DNA of 64,000 bases from Mariniphaga sp041687215 (GCF_041687215.1 NZ_JAWLCI010000004.1:1-64000); one strand, 5' to 3'. Shown: positions 1-9,695, counted from the first letter of the stretch. The notes: generated by a model not told the origin, from the letters alone. Numbers and translations are program-made.

Positions 1-274
1 CATAATAATTAATGTGTTTCACTGCGTTCCCTATTGCCTTTGCAAGGCTTTTTTGTATTATTCTTTGATCGCGATAACCGTAAACCTCCCCTAACGCTTT
101 ATCTTTGGTTTCTTTAAAAAGCTGTTTTTTTGCCTCTTGTTTATCTACATAGTGAATGTTTATCCAGTCATAAATTTCCTGATTTTTTGAAGCTGCTTTT
201 ACAATCAACTCCTGCAACTCTTTTTCGGGGATTTCCTGAATAGTTTGCTTGAATTCTTTTGATAGACGTGGCAT
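1..274 (-). CDS. Hypothetical protein, partial (C-terminus beyond window)
   Basis: An open frame starts at the ATG at 274-272 and runs off the left edge, giving 91 residues with no stop. The visible part begins MPRLSKEFKQTIQEIPEKEL and is charged and helical, with no signal peptide, so it is probably cytoplasmic. I do not recognise the family. It follows the GH2-type gene with a gap of 13 bases in the same direction, so it is likely the next gene of the minus-strand operon, although its lack of an export signal sets it apart from the secreted enzymes upstream. Confidence 0.6.
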   Translation of the reverse strand, partial: MPRLSKEFKQTIQEIPEKELQELIVKAASKNQEIYDWINIHYVDKQEAKKQLFKETKDKALGEVYGYRDQRIIQKSLAKAIGNAVKHINYY

Positions 275-287
275 AATATTTTAATTT

Positions 288-1580
288 CTAATTCACATAA
301 AACGGAATATTGGCCACTCCAATATTTCCTTGTCCATCATAAATATAAACGAACAGGCGATAGTTCTTTTCATTTTCTTCCGGAACTTTAAATTGAATGG
401 CGTTTTTTTGAGTAGCCTGAATAAATCCTTCTACGGGCTGTGGTTTCTTTTCTCCCTGCCCGGCATAAGCGCCAAATTCAGTGGGTTCGGGAAGCAGTTC
501 CCATTCAAAGCGCAATTCATCGTTTTCTGGATCAGTTACCTGAACAAGTGCCGTGTTGATACTTCCTGGTTCCAGTTCAATATTGTCAATGGCTTCCATG
601 CGATTAATTTTCAGGGCGTCAATTCTGGGCGCCCGGTTTTTGGGCCAGTTGCCGGTCCACATATACTGCATGGTTTCCACTATTTCGGTTTTCAGATTGT
701 TGTGAAACATGTTGAACCAGGTGTGGGTACGTTCCTGCCGATTGCTGGTCCACAAAAAAACATACGAACCTATACACAGCGGATCGCCCAGTATAACCTT
801 TTCGTATCGCTCCCTGTAAACGCTTGCTTTTTCAGTGCTCGTTTCCTCAATCACCACGCCCGTTTTGGTTCGCGGCACTTCCCACCAGCCCGATGGTCCC
901 CATTCCGTTACTGCATAAGGTTTATCCCAGCCATATTCTTTCAACCATTCGGGAACCTTAAGAACGGCAGCATAGGCATTGATTCCCAGCAAATCCAGGT
1001 TTGGGCAGCGTTCCTTAATGTCTTTTATCTTTTCCAGCTTGCCGTAACCAACCACAGTCAGCACCGGATGATTGGGGTCAATCTCTTTTATCATTCCTGC
1101 AATTTCGTTCACGGCATCCCACATTTTCAGGTTATAATCCAAATCGCCCGGAATATGGTCCAGTTCATTGCCAATGGCCCACATCAGGACAGCCGGGTGA
1201 TTTTTATTTTCCTCCACGATTTTTTTCACCCTCTCAAACTGGTTTTTTACCGCCACCTCATCGTTGTAATTGAAACCACTCCTTTCAGCCGCCACAGGTA
1301 AATTTACCAATACCGAAAAACCCAGCCGGTGAGCTTCATCGAGCAACCGCGGCGAAGTTCGGAGTGAATTGGCACCGGCATTTTTCAACTCTTCCAGAAA
1401 ATCCCAGCCCACGGCGCCTTTAATAAAATAGGGTTCTCCGTTTTTATAAAGTTGAAACTTTCCTGCTACTTTTTTTATTTCCACTTTAGCAGGAGTTAAA
1501 TATTGATTGGCAGCCCAGCTTGTTTCAGTCCAAAATAAAAACAAAAAAAGGATAAAATAGATAATTCTTCCGGTTTTCAT
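288..1580 (-). CDS. Secreted GH2-type (clan GH-A) TIM-barrel glycoside hydrolase
   Basis: A 430-residue protein with a signal peptide (about residues 1-23, ending TSWA). Residues 40-310 resemble the catalytic TIM barrel of glycoside hydrolase family 2 without the usual N-terminal sugar-binding and immunoglobulin domains. The acid/base is probably E139 in the motif AIGNELD and the nucleophile E226 in YAVTEWGPSG; both sit where clan GH-A enzymes carry them. Residues 320-430 form a beta-rich tail with a PKD/cadherin-like look (VTDPENDELRFEW). It lies 12 bases downstream of the sulfatase and is probably co-transcribed. It should be a periplasmic or outer-membrane exo-glycosidase, but the substrate cannot be read from sequence. 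A beta-glucuronidase, beta-mannosidase or galactosidase are all possible. Confidence 0.8.
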   Translation of the reverse strand: MKTGRIIYFILFLFLFWTETSWAANQYLTPAKVEIKKVAGKFQLYKNGEPYFIKGAVGWDFLEELKNAGANSLRTSPRLLDEAHRLGFSVLVNLPVAAERSGFNYNDEVAVKNQFERVKKIVEENKNHPAVLMWAIGNELDHIPGDLDYNLKMWDAVNEIAGMIKEIDPNHPVLTVVGYGKLEKIKDIKERCPNLDLLGINAYAAVLKVPEWLKEYGWDKPYAVTEWGPSGWWEVPRTKTGVVIEETSTEKASVYRERYEKVILGDPLCIGSYVFLWTSNRQERTHTWFNMFHNNLKTEIVETMQYMWTGNWPKNRAPRIDALKINRMEAIDNIELEPGSINTALVQVTDPENDELRFEWELLPEPTEFGAYAGQGEKKPQPVEGFIQATQKNAIQFKVPEENEKNYRLFVYIYDGQGNIGVANIPFYVN

Positions 1581-1592
1581 TTTTTTTGATTT

Positions 1593-3521
1593 TTAATTCA
1601 CCTGAATATCCTCGCCCAGTTCCTGCAAAGCCCACTCGAGCGCCCAGCCGGTAAACGAGGCGTAATTGAAATCTTTGAATTTCCGGGGCGAATCCGGACC
1701 ACCATATAAAGTATCCAGTTTCTTGTAAATCACTGGAATGAGTGGCCGGGCATTCTCCCCAACCAGTAAAATACTTCGGGCTGCCTGCAAGGCCACCCAC
1801 GGACGATCGTCCATTACATTCAGGCCAAGGGTTTCAACTGCCCCTGAGGATGAACTGTGGTAGCAAAGCGCTTCGGCAGCAGCAATTTGAACGGAGGGCG
1901 ACGAATCAGTGAGCAATCCGGTTAACGTTTTTGCGGCGGGCTGGCTTATCTGTTCCAATTGCATCAGGCCAATTACAGCCCAATAACGAACGCCGCTGTC
2001 AATGTCTTTTAATTTTTCCACCAATTCCGATTCTCCCGAAATGCCAACCATTTCCGCGGCTTCCAGAATTTTCCCGACTTGATAATCACCGCTTTCCCGG
2101 GCGTATTCATACGGAGAGGAACCTTCGGAACGAATCATGTATTCAGCTTCGGGCAGTAAACCCAAATCGTGGGTTTCCAACATCCAGTTGTGCAACTCAT
2201 TTTTCAGGATGTTCTTGATTTCTTCTAAAGCCGGATCATTTGCCAGGTTGTTGAGTTCCCGCGGATCGGATTGCCAGTCGTACAACTCTTCTACCGGTTT
2301 TCTATTCCACAGTTTTTCCTGTTCTGCATCGGTTTGCCCAGCGTTATGCAACAGGCGCAATTCGCGGAAAGTTTCTTTTTCATCCGAAAAAATAAAGCCT
2401 GATTGAATATAAGGCAGATGCGGCATGTAGTTTCGCACGTAAAAATAGCGGCCATCGGTTACTGAGCGTGACATCTCGAACATGTCGTCTGCACGGTCGC
2501 GGGCGCCAAAAGCATATTCCCTTTCTGGTTCAGCATTTTCACCCATAATTGGTTTTCCTTCGAAATAACCGGGAACCTCAGCGCCGGCAAGGTTCAGCAA
2601 AGTGGCCGGCAAGTCAATAAAACTAACCATGTTTGCATTGTGCCCGCCTTTTGAAAAACCGGGAACCAGATGCTCATATTTTTTGGGAACGTGCACCACC
2701 ATAGGCACATGCATTCCTGTTTTGTAGAGCCAGCGTTTGTATCGCGGCATCCCGAAACCGTGGTCGGCAATAAAAAACACAATGGTTTCTTCCATCAGCC
2801 CGTCGGCTGCAAGCGAATCGAGCACCATGCCCACGTTCTGGTCGAGCACCGTTAGCATGTCATAATAATGAGCCCAGGTTTCACGCGTTTTCGGACTATC
2901 GGGATAATACGGCGGAAGCGGAACTTTGGCCGGGTCGTGAAACATTTCGGCAGGCAGGTGTTCAACAAAACGTTTGTAATTCTGCAGGTTGTTCACACTT
3001 CCTTCGTGGGAAGGCCCGATGTTCATAAAACTATAAAACGGCTGTCCATCTGCCCGGTGGCGCCAGGGCGTATATTCCGACGACCAGTGCTCCCACATTC
3101 CTTCGGGATCAAAATTATAGTCGGTTTTGTCGCGGTTCGAAGTAAAATATCCGTTTTCGCGGAGCAATTCCGGCAGGGTTTTCAGTTTTTCCGGAAAAGG
3201 AATTTCGCTGCGCAAATGCTTGGTAACGAGCGAAGTAGCGTACAAACCACTCGCCAGCGCCGAACGCGATGGAGCGCAGATGGGAGCTGTGGTCAGCGCA
3301 AAATCATATACCATCCCGCTCTCAGCCATCTTATCGATATTGGGTGTTGTGGCGTATTCATTCCCGTAGCAGCCCAACTCTGGGCTGATATCTTCTGCAA
3401 TCAATATCAGGATATTAGGCTTTTCTCCGGATTCTTTTTTCTGCGTTGAATTACAACCGGAGAATAAAAATTGAAATCCGGCAATCAATACAAAACAGGT
3501 TGAAAAAAATTTAGAAATCAT
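1593..3521 (-). CDS. S1-family sulfatase lipoprotein with C-terminal HEAT-like repeats
   Basis: A 642-residue sulfatase that removes sulfate esters or N-sulfate from glycans. A lipobox-like LFSGC puts the lipidated Cys at residue 23. The formylglycine signature CAPSR is at 82-86, so Cys82 would be converted to formylglycine by a maturase not seen in this window. Metal-binding residues are in ILIAEDISPE (E43/D44) and in FIADHGFGMPRYKRWLYKTG. The pattern resembles heparan N-sulfatase-like bacterial S1 enzymes. About residues 500-605 form alpha-helical HEAT-like repeats (SGVRYWAVIGLM, SVQIAAAEAL), an unusual tail shared with the partial sulfatase at the right end of the window. It sits 19 bases after rhaD in the same operon. 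The exact sulfated sugar is unknown. Confidence 0.9.
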   Translation of the reverse strand: MISKFFSTCFVLIAGFQFLFSGCNSTQKKESGEKPNILILIAEDISPELGCYGNEYATTPNIDKMAESGMVYDFALTTAPICAPSRSALASGLYATSLVTKHLRSEIPFPEKLKTLPELLRENGYFTSNRDKTDYNFDPEGMWEHWSSEYTPWRHRADGQPFYSFMNIGPSHEGSVNNLQNYKRFVEHLPAEMFHDPAKVPLPPYYPDSPKTRETWAHYYDMLTVLDQNVGMVLDSLAADGLMEETIVFFIADHGFGMPRYKRWLYKTGMHVPMVVHVPKKYEHLVPGFSKGGHNANMVSFIDLPATLLNLAGAEVPGYFEGKPIMGENAEPEREYAFGARDRADDMFEMSRSVTDGRYFYVRNYMPHLPYIQSGFIFSDEKETFRELRLLHNAGQTDAEQEKLWNRKPVEELYDWQSDPRELNNLANDPALEEIKNILKNELHNWMLETHDLGLLPEAEYMIRSEGSSPYEYARESGDYQVGKILEAAEMVGISGESELVEKLKDIDSGVRYWAVIGLMQLEQISQPAAKTLTGLLTDSSPSVQIAAAEALCYHSSSSGAVETLGLNVMDDRPWVALQAARSILLVGENARPLIPVIYKKLDTLYGGPDSPRKFKDFNYASFTGWALEWALQELGEDIQVN

Positions 3522-3540
3522 AGTTAACTATTTCACGTTT

Positions 3541-4347
3541 TTATTCAAATATTTCCTCATCCACAGTACAATTAAAATTGGCAGCAATGGCTTTTAGCTG
3601 TTCATCGGCAAGGGTTTGTTTTGCGCCTCCTACAGCCATTACACGCAAACAAATTTCAGCGGCTTTTTCAGCCACATCAATTCTTCCAAAGGCTTCGTCG
3701 AGGTTTCGTCCGCAACCACATATTCCGTGATATTGCCACACTGCCAGATTTCTGCGCGACATCGCACTGGCAGTAGCTTTCCCCAAATCCATGCTTCCTG
3801 CCATCACCCAGGGAATAAATTCCACACCCTGCGGAAAAACCACAATGCACTCGGCATGACTTTGCCATAAAAGTTTGGTCAGACTCTTTGTTTCGAGGTT
3901 GGCTACGGCATAAGTCAGTGCAATCACACTGTTCGGATGAGTATGGATAAAGGCAAACATTTTATTGTCCGATTTTTCCTTAATCCGGCAGTGCGACAAT
4001 AAATGGGATGGAAGTTCGGAAGTTGGTGCACCCTTTGGTTTATACCCCCAAAGCAACCGGTAAGCCTCCCCCTTTTTATCGGTTTCAATCACTCCAACGT
4101 TTTTTTCAGGAAACAATTCAATGTTCCGTAAATACCTTCCGGTACCAGTCACCAGAAAACGGTCTCCGCCAATTTCGGGCATGGTTTCCGGTAGTTTCAT
4201 CCAGTCGGAAATGGGTTTGTGTTCATTAAAATACTCGTAATACTCCTCCTTTAACCGAAGGCTTATGTTACCGCCGTTCGACTCGGCCCATCCACGGCGG
4301 GCCATGTCGCTGCTGGTTTTTTTTATTTCGTCTATTAATATTTCCAT
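3541..4347 (-). CDS. rhaD: Rhamnulose-1-phosphate aldolase (class II, zinc)
   Basis: A 268-residue cytoplasmic class II aldolase, close to the 274 residues of E. coli RhaD. It cleaves L-rhamnulose-1-phosphate to dihydroxyacetone phosphate and L-lactaldehyde. The key residues line up: phosphate-binding ESNGGNISL (22-30), catalytic Glu111 in TSELPSH, zinc ligands His135 and His137 in IHTHP, and His207 in WQYHG. These match the order and spacing of E117, H141, H143 and H212 in the E. coli enzyme. It lies in the operon with the GH78 alpha-L-rhamnosidase, which supports rhamnose catabolism. No rhamnose isomerase or rhamnulokinase is seen in the window. A fuculose-phosphate aldolase is less likely given the length and N-terminus. 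Confidence 0.9.
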   Translation of the reverse strand: MEILIDEIKKTSSDMARRGWAESNGGNISLRLKEEYYEYFNEHKPISDWMKLPETMPEIGGDRFLVTGTGRYLRNIELFPEKNVGVIETDKKGEAYRLLWGYKPKGAPTSELPSHLLSHCRIKEKSDNKMFAFIHTHPNSVIALTYAVANLETKSLTKLLWQSHAECIVVFPQGVEFIPWVMAGSMDLGKATASAMSRRNLAVWQYHGICGCGRNLDEAFGRIDVAEKAAEICLRVMAVGGAKQTLADEQLKAIAANFNCTVDEEIFE

Positions 4348-4400
4348 ATCTGATAATCAATTCATCTTTGCTCTTTTACATTTACTGTCACCCAAAAAAG

Positions 4401-5969
4401 CTATGCCATCCATTTCCGTTGCCGTTCCTGTGTTGAATCCAGCGCAACAAGTGCCGTATTCACATTGTCCACTACCTGAAAATCGTACATTCCCACACAA
4501 ATAAAATCGGCCCCATTTCTAAAAGCATAGCTAAACGCTTCCTCCGGCCTCAGTGCTCCGGCAGCCAGAATTTTAAAGGCAATCCAGGGCTGCGGCAACG
4601 ATTCCATGAAACGGATGGTGTCTTCGGGTTTGAAGCAGTACATATTGTCGTGCCATTCCTGGTGTTTTGCCGACCAGTAATTGTGATGATGTAGTGTTTT
4701 CATCCAGAAATCGGTTTCGAGACCCAGTTCCACGCAGCGCATGATGGTTTCAATGCGGTGGGCTCCAATTCCCACAGGCAAGCCGGCATCGCGCACCAGG
4801 TCCATTGCGCCTACAATTTCATCGATGCGGTTATGTGCAATGTAATGGTCGGCAGTTTCGCCCTGAATGTAACAGGCCGTAGCGCCATCGTCGATGGCTT
4901 GTTTTACGATGTCGATATATTCGTTGTACGGTTTTGGCGAAGGGGTTCCGGTGCCGTCATAATTCAATCCGGCACAGTCGGCAATAAACTGCATCTTCCC
5001 AAAGCCTTTATTCCAGTATTCGTTAATCACCGGCCCGATAACGGTATTGGACAGCAGCGTGTCTATTCCACACTGCTCAGCCACCTGAAAGGTTTCAAAA
5101 ATTTTTGACTTTGTATGATATGCCCGCACCAGCGACGACACATAAATTAAATCCCGCGAATGTGCCCAACCACTAAGCAGATTTCCACCCAAAATCATCT
5201 TGCTGAAAATTTTGTCCTTAATTTTTCCTTTGGGCAGTTCGCCAGCCAAGTGATCAATCCCTTTTACTTCAAATTTTTTAATGCTGGCACCTGAAATGGC
5301 ATCGGCCAGACCCTGTTCCTCACCGCTGTACATTTTCAGTTTCGAAGCCACACCAAATGAAAATGCGCCCAAAACAGGCAACGTTGCCAAATGCCGGATG
5401 ACCTCACGCCGTTTAATGCCATTGATGTCGGGCTGAGCAGGAGCAGGTTGTTCCTTCCTCTCCGGCTGGTTCACAAGTTGGAGCCTTTTGCTGAAAAAAG
5501 AACTGATGAGGCCATCGAGCCCTAAAAATTTTCCTGTCCTGAAAAATGAGAGGACAACCAGTGCCGCAAGTTCTATAAAGTCTTTACTGACAAACAGGTA
5601 ACTGCCTTCGAAACCAGCGCCGGTATTTGAAACGAATGGAGGATTGGCCAGGTAGTAAATGCTAAGCAGAGCAATTCCACCAAATTGTGCAACGCGGGTA
5701 AAAAGCCCCAGGAACAAACCCAGACCGATTAAAATAAGCCCCCAGATATTCAGAAAATTAACAAGGGAAAGAACAGCATAATTTTGTGCCATCCCCGAAA
5801 AAAAACCCGACAAAAAGCCGGTAGAGTTCAACAGATAACCGGCTGCACTCCATCCCGGCGTGAGAAGTTTTACAATTCCCTCGTACAAAAAATGCCATCC
5901 GATAACCACACGCAAAGCCACGAGTAAATACATGTGTATCGGATTAAGTTTAAAATGATTGATTTTCAT
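4401..5969 (-). CDS. DoxX-like membrane domain fused to a TIM-barrel-like domain
   Basis: A 522-residue two-part protein. Residues 10-150 hold about four membrane segments and resemble DoxX family proteins (LRVVIGWHFLYEGIVKLL at the start). A charged linker (160-185) leads to KRREVIRHLATLPVLGAFSF at 186-205, which looks like a twin-arginine export signal lying in the middle of the protein. Residues 230-522 look like a soluble alpha/beta barrel (repeated strand-helix units, IQGETADHYIAH, VGIGAHRIETIMRC, FKILAAGALRPEEAF). I do not recognise a named enzyme family for this part. It is 19 bases downstream of the GH78 gene and before rhaD. The barrel could act on a sugar acid or aldehyde next to a membrane redox module, but that is inference. 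Confidence 0.75.
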   Translation of the reverse strand: MKINHFKLNPIHMYLLVALRVVIGWHFLYEGIVKLLTPGWSAAGYLLNSTGFLSGFFSGMAQNYAVLSLVNFLNIWGLILIGLGLFLGLFTRVAQFGGIALLSIYYLANPPFVSNTGAGFEGSYLFVSKDFIELAALVVLSFFRTGKFLGLDGLISSFFSKRLQLVNQPERKEQPAPAQPDINGIKRREVIRHLATLPVLGAFSFGVASKLKMYSGEEQGLADAISGASIKKFEVKGIDHLAGELPKGKIKDKIFSKMILGGNLLSGWAHSRDLIYVSSLVRAYHTKSKIFETFQVAEQCGIDTLLSNTVIGPVINEYWNKGFGKMQFIADCAGLNYDGTGTPSPKPYNEYIDIVKQAIDDGATACYIQGETADHYIAHNRIDEIVGAMDLVRDAGLPVGIGAHRIETIMRCVELGLETDFWMKTLHHHNYWSAKHQEWHDNMYCFKPEDTIRFMESLPQPWIAFKILAAGALRPEEAFSYAFRNGADFICVGMYDFQVVDNVNTALVALDSTQERQRKWMA

Positions 5970-5988
5970 AATATTATCCTATTAGTTT

Positions 5989-8322
5989 TTACAATATAAA
6001 GCTGTTCTCTCCCTCTTTCACAGTTCTGATTTCTCCCTGGTATTTAAACGAACCTTTCAGTCCGGGCGGCAAAACTATACGGGTTTGCAGCCCTTTTTTC
6101 ACCTGCCTGTACTCCACTATTATTCTTCCTTTTGGGTGAGGCATATCTGCTTTCACTTCTTTCAGTTCGCCCAAATGCGGTTCAATTTCCACTGTATTGA
6201 ACCCAATGTCCGCAGGTTTTATTCCGCATACAGAACTCAGCAGGTAATATGCCGGGTGAGCGCTCCAGGCATGGCAGTCGGAACGGTCATGCGAGGCAAA
6301 ACCGGTTTCGCCGCAGGTGGTGTGGCCCCGGTCGATAAAATTATACCAGAAATTCAGGTTTTCCAAATAGAGGTGTTCGTTTCCGGTTTTTTCCATCGCT
6401 TTAAACAGGAAAAAAGAAAAATAAGAGCTGGCCATTTCTTCGAAACCATCAAAATTTAAAATGCGGTGCAATAATTCGGTCTGTTCCGATGGCGGCACCA
6501 AATCACACAGAATAGCCATAATGTTGGTGTGTTGTGAAAATATTTCCCGGTCGGCATAATCGCGGAAAAGATGTTTTTCCCCGTCCCAGCAACTGGTGTA
6601 AACCGCCACTTTTATTCCCCGGGAAAGTTGTTCCCAGTGCCGGGCGCGTTCCGTTAGCCCGATTTCCCGGTAAAGCTTTGCAGCGCAATCGAGGGTGTGG
6701 GCAAAGTAAAGGGTAAGCAGGGCTGACTGCTGCATTTCTCGTTTTTCATTTGGCCGGGGCAAACTGCCTTTTGTATTGCTCCAGTCAATAAAATTCTGGT
6801 TTTTCACCGTGCCAATCATTCCGGTACGCTCATCGAGGTGGCGTTCATAAAACCTCAGAACACCTTCAATCTTATTGTAAAACTGTGCCACAAAAGCCGA
6901 ATCGCCGCGCATGAAATAATAGTCCTGCAATGTTTGTATCCATCCCATCGACCAGCTTCCCATATCGAAATCGAATCGCGAAGGATAGGCCGATTTGAAC
7001 AGGCCGGTTTCCCTGTTTTCCGATTGCGGGTACAGGCGTAAAACCTCGCGCAATAACTGGTCGTCGGTGGAATTATAGGTAGAAATGGCCGCAATGGGCC
7101 GGTTGTCGCCGCCATAGCTCAACTGCTCGTAAAACGGCGTATCGTAATAGGTTTCACCCGAACACATTTCCAGCGTGCGAAGGCTCATTTCGAAAATTTC
7201 GTTCAGTTTCACATTGTCGCTTACAAATGTTGCCGGCTCGGGATAGGGATAACCCGAATATTCCAGAATATATGAACTGATATCGAGCGGTTCGTTTTTG
7301 GTTTCCACATTAAACTGCACATACCGGAAACAGCGCTTCCAGAGCGGGCGGAAAGTCCGTATTTCGCCATCGGGATGAAAAATATCCCACACACCAAACA
7401 TATTCAGATTATTCACTGAATCGCGGTGGGCTTTCAGGTGTACCTCCTCGTAAAGCGCTTCGGCATATTTTATCTTAATGCGGCTGCCTGTGCCGCCATT
7501 TATGGTCAGTTCAGGATAACCCATGGTCAGTACTTCAAAATCGACCAGAATTTCGGCTTTGGTATTTGCCGGAACAGTTATCGGAGATTTTCCATCCCAG
7601 TCTCCCGCAGGAATGCCGGCGCCGGTTACTTTTCTGATTTTTGCCGGGTAAACCAAGTGGTCGGCCATGAAAGGGATATTCCGTGGTACCAGGTTCCACG
7701 GGGGTTGTTTGTCGAAAACAAGCGGTTGGGCGGACAGCCAGTCACTATCGTCAAATCCGCTTGTTTCCCAACCCCACGGATACTTTTCGGCAACAACCTC
7801 ATCGCCTCCGCCACATGCATAAAATCCGTAAAACCAGCGTTCGCGGAATAACATTTCGTAATAGGAAATCACTTCATAAGCCGGATTTTTATACACTTTC
7901 CAGTTTGGGCCGGTATTGAGAAAGCTGAATTTCTCCTCTTCAGATTGCAGCATAAAAGCTGTTTGCACCGAAAGGAATGCCAGCGGTTTGTCGTCGCCGC
8001 CGTTGTAAACCAGCGCTGCGAGCAAGTTTTCGCCTGCCCGTAAAAATGGCGCAATGTCGATAAAATCATATTTGTACGTTTGCAAATCGCCTTTGGCAGG
8101 GCCGTAACAAACACGTTGCCCGTTTACAAACAAATTGTATCGATTATCGGCTGAAACGTGAATGACCAGTTTTTCAGGAACTTCATCCAGATTGAATGAT
8201 TTTCGAAAATGATAAACCCCATAGGAAGTTTGGCTTGCAGAAGGGTATGAAACCCAGGGAGCCGGTTGGGCAATTGCGTAAAAACTGAAAAGAGGAAAAA
8301 TCAGGATAAAAATTATTTTCAT
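5989..8322 (-). CDS. Alpha-L-rhamnosidase (GH78)
   Basis: A 777-residue secreted enzyme with a signal peptide of about 18-19 residues (ending AIA). N-terminal beta-sandwich domains (20-360) precede an (alpha/alpha)6 barrel (370-690) and a C-terminal beta domain. The GH78 acid region appears as DTPFYEQLSYGGDNRP (394-409), equivalent to the usual D-x-P-x-R-x-E-x-x-x-x-x-G-D block, with E399 as candidate general acid. E672 in GHTTCGETGF is the candidate base, and the following HAWSAHPAYYL block is typical. It hydrolyses terminal alpha-L-rhamnose, and the rhaD gene two positions downstream supports this. The gap to the upstream gene is 24 bases, so it is operonic. The middle of the acid motif is divergent (FYEQ rather than QRDE), so substrate preference may differ. 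Confidence 0.88.
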   Translation of the reverse strand: MKIIFILIFPLFSFYAIAQPAPWVSYPSASQTSYGVYHFRKSFNLDEVPEKLVIHVSADNRYNLFVNGQRVCYGPAKGDLQTYKYDFIDIAPFLRAGENLLAALVYNGGDDKPLAFLSVQTAFMLQSEEEKFSFLNTGPNWKVYKNPAYEVISYYEMLFRERWFYGFYACGGGDEVVAEKYPWGWETSGFDDSDWLSAQPLVFDKQPPWNLVPRNIPFMADHLVYPAKIRKVTGAGIPAGDWDGKSPITVPANTKAEILVDFEVLTMGYPELTINGGTGSRIKIKYAEALYEEVHLKAHRDSVNNLNMFGVWDIFHPDGEIRTFRPLWKRCFRYVQFNVETKNEPLDISSYILEYSGYPYPEPATFVSDNVKLNEIFEMSLRTLEMCSGETYYDTPFYEQLSYGGDNRPIAAISTYNSTDDQLLREVLRLYPQSENRETGLFKSAYPSRFDFDMGSWSMGWIQTLQDYYFMRGDSAFVAQFYNKIEGVLRFYERHLDERTGMIGTVKNQNFIDWSNTKGSLPRPNEKREMQQSALLTLYFAHTLDCAAKLYREIGLTERARHWEQLSRGIKVAVYTSCWDGEKHLFRDYADREIFSQHTNIMAILCDLVPPSEQTELLHRILNFDGFEEMASSYFSFFLFKAMEKTGNEHLYLENLNFWYNFIDRGHTTCGETGFASHDRSDCHAWSAHPAYYLLSSVCGIKPADIGFNTVEIEPHLGELKEVKADMPHPKGRIIVEYRQVKKGLQTRIVLPPGLKGSFKYQGEIRTVKEGENSFIL

Positions 8323-8346
8323 AACGAAAGTTATTTAAACTGTTGA

Positions 8347-9624
8347 TTATTTAATTGTAAGTATTTTGCTAAATTTTTTCATCTGCTTGTCGTAAATGAT
8401 TTTCACACCCTGGTTAAGTTGATTCACTTTCTCCAAAGATTCAGAATATGACTGGTATATCTCCATTACCCTTTCAGCGATTTGCTCTCCTGTGGTATTA
8501 TCAATTTCAAAAATCCAAACCGACAAATCCAAATCATAATACATCTGACCTTTAATAGTGTCCGAAGGCTGACGGACATAAATCGCCGGCGTTCCGTTTA
8601 CCAGTGAAATGATGGGTGAATGACATTCCATACTTACTACTGCTGCCGCCCGGGCATAAAGGGATGCCGCGTCATCGGGTTGCCAGTAAGGGTGCATTTC
8701 AATGAAAGGTTTTATTTTTTCAGGCAGCGGATTGTAGAGGTATGGCTCGAAAAGTTCGGTCTGGTATTCCATTTCCGGTACAAGTACCACCCTGTTACCT
8801 GTTTCGGTAACCCACCTGACAATTACCTGCCTGAGTTTTTCGTGGTCTTTTTCGGCGTAGCGTTCATTGTCCGTAATTACCTGCTGAATTTTTTCAAAAC
8901 TCCAGTTATTGTGCGCATGGATCCGATGGTAGGGGGTAAACCGTGACCGCGGCGCCACACAAATGAATTTCCGGTCTTCCAGATTCCTGGTTTTCATAAA
9001 GGCATCGGCAGAAACATCATTTCGGATTGGCATATAAAAGGTGGCATCGGGGGCAAAAGCAGTAACCGGTTTTGTGATCCCGGCTTTTTCCAACACCTAC
9101 AGCGAAGCGGTTTCGCGGGTAAAAATAAACTTGGCGCCATCCAGTAATTCTTTAAGTTCAGGCCATACATTGCTCACCGTCACTCCAAAAAATCCATACG
9201 GTTTCCCGGTGATTTTACGCCAGGCTTCCAGTTTGGATTGCCCAACAATGCCGGGGCCGGAACCATGCAACATAAAATCGTTGCCTTCAAAAGTCTTTTC
9301 AATTTCGGCAGAATCAGGCAAACCCTTTTCATTCAGTTTGTCAAAAACGATTTCGAGCGACGGAAAATTCCGTCTTAACATGGCTTCTTCGGTCATGCTG
9401 ATATCATTGGGCCATAGCGTAATTTTCGCTTCCGGCAGGTATGTTTGTAGCAAATGAATCATGCCAGGAGTATGCGCAATATCGCCGATATTTACGGTTT
9501 GCCAGCCTGAAACCAGCAGAATGTGTGGTTTTTTACCACTCTCCGTTGCATGGCCAAATTGTGCTGCCAACATAGCGCCCATTGAAATCATTCCTGTTTT
9601 TTTCACCCATTCCCTTCTGTTCAT
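8347..9624 (-). pseudogene. Polysaccharide pyruvyl transferase-like gene with an in-frame TAG
   Basis: Two adjacent reading frames are in the same register and separated only by a TAG at 9099-9097. Read through, they make about 425 residues. The N-terminal half starts MNRREWVKKTGMISMGAML, a twin-arginine-like signal, which is why I start at 9624 rather than further upstream. The rest resembles the polysaccharide pyruvyl transferase (WcaK-like) fold: HILLVSGWQTVNIGDIAHT early, MLHGSGPG mid-way, TRETASL before the stop, then FICVAPRSRF and SMECHSPIISLVNGTPAIYV after it. The second half would start at a GTG directly after the stop, with no signal peptide. The upstream product would end at residue 175. 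It is probably inactive unless read through. The fold is fairly clear; the donor and acceptor are unknown. Confidence 0.75.
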
Positions 9625-9659
9625 CTTTATTTTTATTTTAAAAATACAGGTCACCTAAT

Positions 9660-9695
9660 TTATTCAGTGAGTATTTTTTATTCAGTGAGTATTTT
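9660..9695. repeat. Tandem 18-base duplication at the end of the GH28-like gene
   Basis: Two perfect copies of TTATTCAGTGAGTATTTT lie back to back (9660-9677 and 9678-9695). On the minus strand each encodes the last codons KILTE and a TAA stop. The first stop (9680-9678) ends the protein, so the second copy is untranslated; it is a slippage-type duplication. Confidence 0.85.

Noticed and set aside
330..1301. Long plus-strand frame opposite the GH2-type gene
   Set aside because: A shadow frame: no recognisable protein, while the minus strand shows clear catalytic motifs.
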